Assembly: GCA_910585415.1 (NCBI GenBank)
Contig: CAJUDT010000024.1
Location: forward strand, 1 to 26,438
Reading direction: 5' to 3'
Origin: an uncultured Flavonifractor sp.
GTDB taxonomy: Bacteria > Bacillota > Clostridia > Oscillospirales > Oscillospiraceae
Length of the DNA: 26,438 nucleotides
The notes below the pieces were generated by a model. The model did no database searches. It was not told the origin of the DNA and saw only the letters and a program-made list of their open reading frames with translations. Each line of letters starts with the position of its first letter. The stretch's first letter is position 1. Below, one piece after another: positions 21,984 to 26,438 of the stretch. Position numbers and translations under genes: made by a program.

Positions 21984-22424
21984 ATGGGCAAGACGCCCAG
22001 CTATTTCATTGTAGAGGCCGGCGCCCTGCCGGAGATTTTCCTCAAGGTGGCCGAGGCCAAGCGAATGCTGGAAACCGGCGAGGCGGATACGGTCAACCGG
22101 GCGGTGCAGAGGGTTGGCATCAGCCGCAGCGCCTTTTACAAGTATAAGGACGCCGTCCGGCCCTTTAACGACATGCTGCACGGGCGGATTGTGACCTTTC
22201 AGATTCTCTTGAAGGATGAGCCCGGCGTGCTCTCCTCGGTCCTGAATATTTTTGCCCTGTCGGGCGGGAATATTCTCACCATCAACCAGGGTATTCCAGC
22301 CAGCGGATGCGCCGCCGTCACCATCGGGGCGGAGACCTCCGGCCTGGAGATTTCCATGGAGGAGCTCTTAGCCCAGGCTCTGCGGGTAGAGGGCGTGCTC
22401 CGGTGCGAGATTTTGGCGGGATAA
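21984..22424 (+). CDS. HTH-ACT domain protein, PheB/ThrR type (UPF0735)
   Basis: This 146-residue protein has an N-terminal helix-turn-helix-like segment (DTVNRAVQRVGISRSAFYKY, about 37-56) and a C-terminal ACT domain (FQILLKDEPGVLSSVLNIFA to the VRLEGV-like end), which usually binds an amino acid. The family includes B. subtilis PheB, reported (from memory) to act as ThrR, a repressor of hom-thrC-thrB. The ATG at 21984 has GGAGGGAGG upstream. Its place as first gene before hom and lysC supports a role in sensing threonine or a related amino acid and controlling this operon; that part is inference. Confidence 0.88.
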   Translation: MGKTPSYFIVEAGALPEIFLKVAEAKRMLETGEADTVNRAVQRVGISRSAFYKYKDAVRPFNDMLHGRIVTFQILLKDEPGVLSSVLNIFALSGGNILTINQGIPASGCAAVTIGAETSGLEISMEELLAQALRVEGVLRCEILAG

Positions 22425-22486
22425 CGTCCATCAGGGGCGGGTTCCCCAAAATGACGCAACACACAGAAACAAGGGAGGAAAGCAAC

Positions 22487-23701
22487 ATGGTCAACGTGGC
22501 GGTCTTAGGCTTTGGGGTAGTGGGCTCCGGCGTGGCGGAGGTTCTGGCTACCAACGGGGCCCACATCGACCAGAAGGTGGACGATTTCATCCGCCTGAAA
22601 TATATCCTGGACGTGCGGGAGTTTCCCGACAGTCCCTTTGCCGAAAAGGTAGTACACGATTTTTCCGTCATTGAGCAGGACCCGGAGGTCTCCATCGTGG
22701 TGGAGACCATCGGCGGCGCCAAGGCCGCCAAGGAGTTTACCGAGCGGGCCCTGCGGGCGGGCAAGAGCGTGGTGACCTCCAACAAGGAGCTGGTGGCGTC
22801 CCACGGGTACGAGCTGCTCCAGCTGGCCAAGGAGCACAACGTCAGCTATCTGTTCGAGGCCAGTGTGGGGGGAGGCATTCCCATCATCCGCCCCCTGAGC
22901 CAGTGCCTGGCGGCCAACGAGATTGAGGAAATCTGCGGCATTCTCAACGGCACCACCAACTATATCCTCACCCGGATGATTCGGGCGGGCCTGAGCTTTG
23001 ACGACGCTTTGAAGGAGGCCCAGGCCAACGGCTATGCCGAGCAGGACCCCACCGCCGACATCGAGGGGCACGACGCCTGCCGGAAAATCTGCATTCTGGC
23101 CTCTCTGGCCTTCGGGCGGCACGTCTACCCGGACCAGGCCCCCACCCAGGGCATCACCGGGGTGCGTCTGGCCGACGTGGCCTATGCCGGGTCCTGCGGA
23201 AAGAAAATCAAGCTCCTGGGCCGGGCCATCCGCCGGGCGGACGGGGCTGTGTGCGCCTTTGTCTCCCCCCATCTGGTGGACGGGGAAAACCCCCTGGCCG
23301 GGGTGGAGGACGTGTTCAACGCCATCACCGTCAAGGGCAACGCCATCGGCGACGTGATGTTCTATGGCCGGGGGGCCGGGAAGCTGCCCACCGCCTCCGC
23401 CGTGGTGGCCGACGTCATTGACGCGGCCAAGCACCTGGGCAAGCGGAAATACCTGGGCTGGGGCCCCGGCGGGGCCGGGGCCGCTGTTCCCCCGGAGGAC
23501 GTGGCGAGTCAGTGGTATCTCCGTCTGGAGCGGGATGGAGAAGCGGTCTGCGCCGCCTTCCCCAAGGCGGAGCGTTTAAGCCGCTCCGATGCTCCGGCGG
23601 AAGAGCTGGCCTTCCTCACCGGGGAGGTGCTGACCCGCTCCGCCCTGGAGGACCGCTTGTCCGGGCACAGCCCCGCTGCGGCCTTCCGCGTGCTGGACTG
23701 A
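22487..23701 (+). CDS. hom: Homoserine dehydrogenase with reduced C-terminal domain
   Basis: Hom reduces aspartate semialdehyde to homoserine for threonine and methionine synthesis. The 404-residue protein has the nucleotide-binding GFGVVGSG (8-15), TSNKELVASHG, EASVGGGIPIIRPL, ILNGTTNYILTRM, GYAEQDPTADIEGHDACRK and FYGRGAGKLPTASAVVADV. The C-terminal part after about residue 340 starts like an ACT domain (QWYLRLERDGE) but lacks the usual PGVLA motif and is only some 60 residues long, so feedback binding there may be lost. The ATG at 22487 has GGGAGGAAAG upstream, 62 bases after the regulator gene. Confidence 0.95.
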   Translation: MVNVAVLGFGVVGSGVAEVLATNGAHIDQKVDDFIRLKYILDVREFPDSPFAEKVVHDFSVIEQDPEVSIVVETIGGAKAAKEFTERALRAGKSVVTSNKELVASHGYELLQLAKEHNVSYLFEASVGGGIPIIRPLSQCLAANEIEEICGILNGTTNYILTRMIRAGLSFDDALKEAQANGYAEQDPTADIEGHDACRKICILASLAFGRHVYPDQAPTQGITGVRLADVAYAGSCGKKIKLLGRAIRRADGAVCAFVSPHLVDGENPLAGVEDVFNAITVKGNAIGDVMFYGRGAGKLPTASAVVADVIDAAKHLGKRKYLGWGPGGAGAAVPPEDVASQWYLRLERDGEAVCAAFPKAERLSRSDAPAEELAFLTGEVLTRSALEDRLSGHSPAAAFRVLD

Positions 23702-23736
23702 GAGACCAGGCAGGTCCTGCCGGCATAGGATACTCT

Positions 23737-23756
23737 GGGACGGGTGCGCCCGTCCC
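23737..23756 (+). other. Hairpin in the hom-lysC gap
   Basis: GGGACGGG (23737-23744), TGCG loop, CCCGTCCC (23749-23756) forms a perfect 8-bp stem between hom and lysC. No T-run follows, so it is not a terminator; it may protect or process the mRNA, or separate expression levels of the two genes. Confidence 0.55.
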
Positions 23757-23800
23757 AAGGGTATGCCATTGATTTCCCATCCAAGGAGGTACACAGACCC

Positions 23801-25027
23801 ATGGGACTCATTGTACAAAAATTCGGCGGAAGCTCTGTTGCGGACGCCGACCGCATCCGCAACGTGGCCCGCATTATCACAGAGACTTACCGCCGCGGCC
23901 ATAACGTGGTGGTGGTGCTCTCCGCCCAGGGGGACACCACCGACGACCTCATCGCCAAGGCCGCTGAAATCAATCCCCACGGCTCCAAGCGGGAGATGGA
24001 TATGCTCCTGTCCACCGGGGAGCAGATTTCCTGTTCCCTGTGCGCCATGGCCATTGAGGCTATGGGCTATCCGGTCATCTCCCTGACCGGGTGGCAAGCG
24101 GGGTTCCGCACCAACTCCGCCTACGGAGACGCCCGCATCAAGCGCATTGACACCGAACGGGTCCTGGCGGAGCTGGACAAGAAGGCCATTGTCATCGTCA
24201 CCGGCTTCCAGGGCATCAACAAATACGACGACATTACCACCCTGGGCCGCGGCGGCTCGGACACCTCGGCGGTGGCCCTGGCCGCTGTGCTCCACGCGGA
24301 CCTGTGTCAGATTTATACCGACGTGGACGGCGTCTTTACCGCCGACCCCCGCTCCGTCAAGGGCACGGAGATGCTGGAGGAAATCACGTACGACGAGATG
24401 CTGGAGCTGGCCACACTGGGGGCCCAGGTGCTCCACAACCGCTCGGTGGAAATGGCCAAGCGCTACGGCGTCAAGCTGGAGGTCCTCTCCAGCTTCTCCG
24501 GCAAGCCCGGCACCAAAGTCAAGGAGGTTGCAAAAACCATGGAAAAAATGCACGTCAGCGGCGTGGCGAAGGACAAAAATGTGGCCCGGTTGGCTGTGGT
24601 GGGTCTGGCGGACCAGCCCGGCGTCGCCTTCAAGGTGTTCTCCATTCTGGCCAAGGAGAAGGTCAATGTGGACATCATTTTGCAATCCATTGGCCGCAAC
24701 AACACCAAGGACATCAGCTTTACCGTCAGCGATAAGGACATGGCCCGCACCAGGCAGGCCCTGGAGAGCTGCCGGGACATGCTGGGCTTCGACCACATCG
24801 ACGAAAACGACCAGGTGGCCAAAATCTCCATTGTGGGGGCGGGCATGGTCCACAACCCCGGCGTGGCCGCCAAGATGTTCGAGGCCCTGTATAACGCGGG
24901 CATCAACATCAACATGATTTCCACCAGTGAGATTAAGGTCTCCGTGCTGGTGGACCTGTGCGAGGCCGACCGGGCGGTGCAGGTCATTCACGACCGTTTC
25001 TTCAGCGAGTTCGGCAGCGGAAATTAA
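23801..25027 (+). CDS. lysC: Aspartate kinase with two C-terminal ACT domains
   Basis: Aspartate kinase phosphorylates aspartate, the first step to lysine, threonine and methionine. The 408-residue protein starts with QKFGGSSVAD and has STGEQIS, the TGFQGINKYDDITTLGRGGS segment (catalytic nucleotide/substrate site), IYTDVDGVFTADPR and a regulatory tail. The tail holds two ACT units, starting near VARLAVVGLADQPGVAFKVF and VAKISIVGAGMVHNPGVAAK, as in LysC-type single-function enzymes. The ATG at 23801 has AAGGAGGT at 23783-23790. It is co-directional with hom. Which amino acid inhibits it cannot be told here. Confidence 0.96.
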   Translation: MGLIVQKFGGSSVADADRIRNVARIITETYRRGHNVVVVLSAQGDTTDDLIAKAAEINPHGSKREMDMLLSTGEQISCSLCAMAIEAMGYPVISLTGWQAGFRTNSAYGDARIKRIDTERVLAELDKKAIVIVTGFQGINKYDDITTLGRGGSDTSAVALAAVLHADLCQIYTDVDGVFTADPRSVKGTEMLEEITYDEMLELATLGAQVLHNRSVEMAKRYGVKLEVLSSFSGKPGTKVKEVAKTMEKMHVSGVAKDKNVARLAVVGLADQPGVAFKVFSILAKEKVNVDIILQSIGRNNTKDISFTVSDKDMARTRQALESCRDMLGFDHIDENDQVAKISIVGAGMVHNPGVAAKMFEALYNAGININMISTSEIKVSVLVDLCEADRAVQVIHDRFFSEFGSGN

Positions 25028-25033
25028 GCCGTC

Positions 25034-25591
25034 ATGACCGGCTGTGTGTTTCGCTCCCCCCGTCTGGGCTTTCTTGCGGCGTCTCCCGCCTGGGCGGAGG
25101 CCGCAGCGGCCTTTTACCGCCGGAACCGGACGGCCTTCGCCCCCTTTGACCCCGTCCAGCCGGAGGATTTTTTTACGGCGGAGGGTCAGCGGGAGCTCCT
25201 GGAGCAGGCGGTGTCCCTGGCCGAGGAGGGCAGAGGGTTCCGCTTCCTCCTGGTTCAGCCCCGGCACCCCGGAAAGGTGGTGGGGGTCACCGGCCTGAAT
25301 GAGATTGTCCGGGGGGCCTTTCAGTCCTGCTTTCTGAGCTATAAGCTGGATCGTACCCTCTGGGGCCGTGGCCTGGGCAGCGAGGCGGCGGCGTATACCG
25401 CCGAATGGGCCTTTCGGGTCTTAGGGCTCCACCGGGTCGAGGCCAACATCATGCCCCGCAACGCCCCGTCGCTGGGGGCAGCGGCCCGCGCAGGCTTCCG
25501 GCGGGAGGGGATTTCCCCCAAATACCTGCGCATCAACGGCGTCTGGGAGGACCACATACATATGGTGCGCCTGTGTGAAGAGACAGAATAA
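25034..25591 (+). CDS. GNAT N-acetyltransferase (RimJ/RimL-like)
   Basis: This 185-residue acetyl-CoA-dependent acetyltransferase starts 6 bases after lysC. The RimJ-type pattern includes FRFLLVQPRHPGKVVGVTGL, the acetyl-CoA loop LWGRGLGSEAAAYTAEWAF, GLHRVEANIMPRNAPSLGAA and AGFRREGISPKYLRINGVWE with the closing aromatic/histidine strand. Such enzymes often acetylate the N-terminus of a ribosomal protein, but related members modify small molecules, so the substrate is not assigned. There is no strong ribosome binding site, and translation may be coupled to lysC. Confidence 0.88.
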   Translation: MTGCVFRSPRLGFLAASPAWAEAAAAFYRRNRTAFAPFDPVQPEDFFTAEGQRELLEQAVSLAEEGRGFRFLLVQPRHPGKVVGVTGLNEIVRGAFQSCFLSYKLDRTLWGRGLGSEAAAYTAEWAFRVLGLHRVEANIMPRNAPSLGAAARAGFRREGISPKYLRINGVWEDHIHMVRLCEETE

Positions 25592-25637
25592 ATCAGGTCC
25601 CCGTCCTGCACTTGGACGGGGACCTGATAGTTTTTTT
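25592..25637 (+). terminator. Terminator between the GNAT gene and argS
   Basis: A perfect 15-bp stem (25592-25606 with 25614-25628) and a 7-base loop are followed by seven T (25631-25637). It ends the regulator-hom-lysC-GNAT operon and touches the stop codon of minus-strand argS. Confidence 0.95.
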
Positions 25638-26438
25638 ACATTTTTTCGGGGGCAGTCACACCGATGAGCGCCAGACAGTTGGCAATGACACTGCGCACCG
25701 TATCCGCCAGCTTGAGCCGGGCGGACAGGATGGCGGGGGACTCCCCCTTGATGTGGCAGGCGTTGTAGAACCGGTGGAAATCTCCCGCCAGGGCAATCAG
25801 ATACCGGTCAATCTGGGAGGGGTCATAGGCCCGTGCCGCCGTCCGAATGGTCTCGGGCAGCTGAGAGAGCATCTTAATCAGGGCCCGCTCCTCCGGCGTG
25901 GTGAACACGGCGGCGTCCACCTCCGCCGCGTCGGGGACCTGGGCCCCCTCCTCGGCCAGACGGGCCACCAGGGAGCAGATGCGGGCATGGGCGTACTGGA
26001 CGTAGTACACCGGATTCTCGCTGTCCTCCCGGACGGCCAAATCCAGGTCAAAGTCCACCGGACTGGTGGAGGAACGGGAGTTGAAGAAGAACCGGGCGGC
26101 GTCCACGCTCACCTCGTCCAGCAGGTCCCGCAGGGCGATGGCCTTGCCGGAGCGCTTGGACATACGAACCGGCTGTCCGTCCTGGAGCAGGTTCACCAGC
26201 TGCATGAGCACAATCACCAGCCGGTGGGAGCCGTCCAGCCCCAGCCCGTCCAGAGCCGCCTGGAGCCGGGCCACGTGGCCGTGGTGGTCGGCCCCCCAGA
26301 TGTTGACGGCCGTATGAAACCCCCGCTGCTCCAGCTTGTTCCGGTGGTAGGCGATGTCGGCGGCAAAGTAGGTATAAAACCCATTGGCCCGGCGGAGCAC
26401 GTCGTCCTTCAGGTCCAGCTTGTCCACCTGCTCCTGAC
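25636..26438 (-). CDS. argS: Arginyl-tRNA synthetase, C-terminal part (cut by window edge)
   Basis: ArgS charges tRNA-Arg. Only the last 267 residues or so are in the window; the frame stays open to position 26438. Visible are FYTYFAADIAYHRNKLEQRG, the WGADHHGHVARLQAALDGL segment, the signature-type MSKRSGK loop (class I KMSKS equivalent), and the anticodon-binding DALR domain with YVQYAHARICSLVARLAEE and DFHRFYNACHI. The N-terminal half with the HIGH motif lies outside. Confidence 0.96.
   Translation of the reverse strand, partial: QEQVDKLDLKDDVLRRANGFYTYFAADIAYHRNKLEQRGFHTAVNIWGADHHGHVARLQAALDGLGLDGSHRLVIVLMQLVNLLQDGQPVRMSKRSGKAIALRDLLDEVSVDAARFFFNSRSSTSPVDFDLDLAVREDSENPVYYVQYAHARICSLVARLAEEGAQVPDAAEVDAAVFTTPEERALIKMLSQLPETIRTAARAYDPSQIDRYLIALAGDFHRFYNACHIKGESPAILSARLKLADTVRSVIANCLALIGVTAPEKM

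Noticed and set aside
23701..23800. Riboswitch or terminator between hom and lysC
   Set aside because: Only one simple 8-bp hairpin and a short GGCAGG/CCTGCC pair are present; there is no T-run and no lysine-riboswitch core. It is treated as a plain intercistronic hairpin.
23576..25267. 563-codon minus-strand frame opposite lysC
   Set aside because: It is antisense to a clear aspartate kinase and is His/Gly/Leu-rich with no motif.

Overview
The window looks like chromosome of a GC-rich, spore-forming member of the Clostridia, most likely Oscillospiraceae (Flavonifractor/Pseudoflavonifractor-like). This is inferred from the Firmicutes-type neighbourhood (ftsY, yqeI, nadD, yqeK, rsfS), a YtvI-type sporulation membrane protein, AGGAGG-type ribosome binding sites and high-GC codon use. 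No species can be fixed from sequence reading alone.

Region 1 (277-5312, + strand) is a housekeeping operon: ftsY, an XTP/dITP pyrophosphatase, a YhbY RNA-binding protein, a fused NadD-YqeK protein, a LytR-CpsA-Psr protein and rsfS. It ends at a strong hairpin terminator (5361-5418) that faces a TetR-family regulator on the minus strand (5435-6022).

Region 2 (6239-19288, + strand) is a compact, apparently intact run of about 18 phage-type structural genes in PBSX/Mu-like order: small and large terminase, portal, protease, decoration protein, major capsid, neck genes, contractile sheath, tube, a frameshifted tail-assembly chaperone pair, LysM protein, hub, spike, gp25-like, baseplate J and YmfQ-like. 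It has no integrase, repressor, replication, lysis or tail-fibre gene, and no recognisable tape-measure gene; a 236-residue unknown protein sits in that slot. The genes overlap or nearly touch and show no disruption, and a textbook -1 frameshift signal (7-A slip plus hairpin) is preserved. This resembles a domesticated packaging particle (gene-transfer-agent-like or PBSX-like) kept as part of the chromosome. It is the main candidate for an undescribed system.

Region 3 (19301-26438) returns to metabolism. On the minus strand are pyrB with a PyrI-like zinc tail, a YtvI-like AI-2E family membrane protein, and the 3' part of argS. On the plus strand is an operon of an HTH-ACT regulator (PheB/ThrR type), homoserine dehydrogenase, aspartate kinase and a GNAT acetyltransferase. 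Three promoters close to the sigma-A consensus and four hairpin terminators can be read directly.
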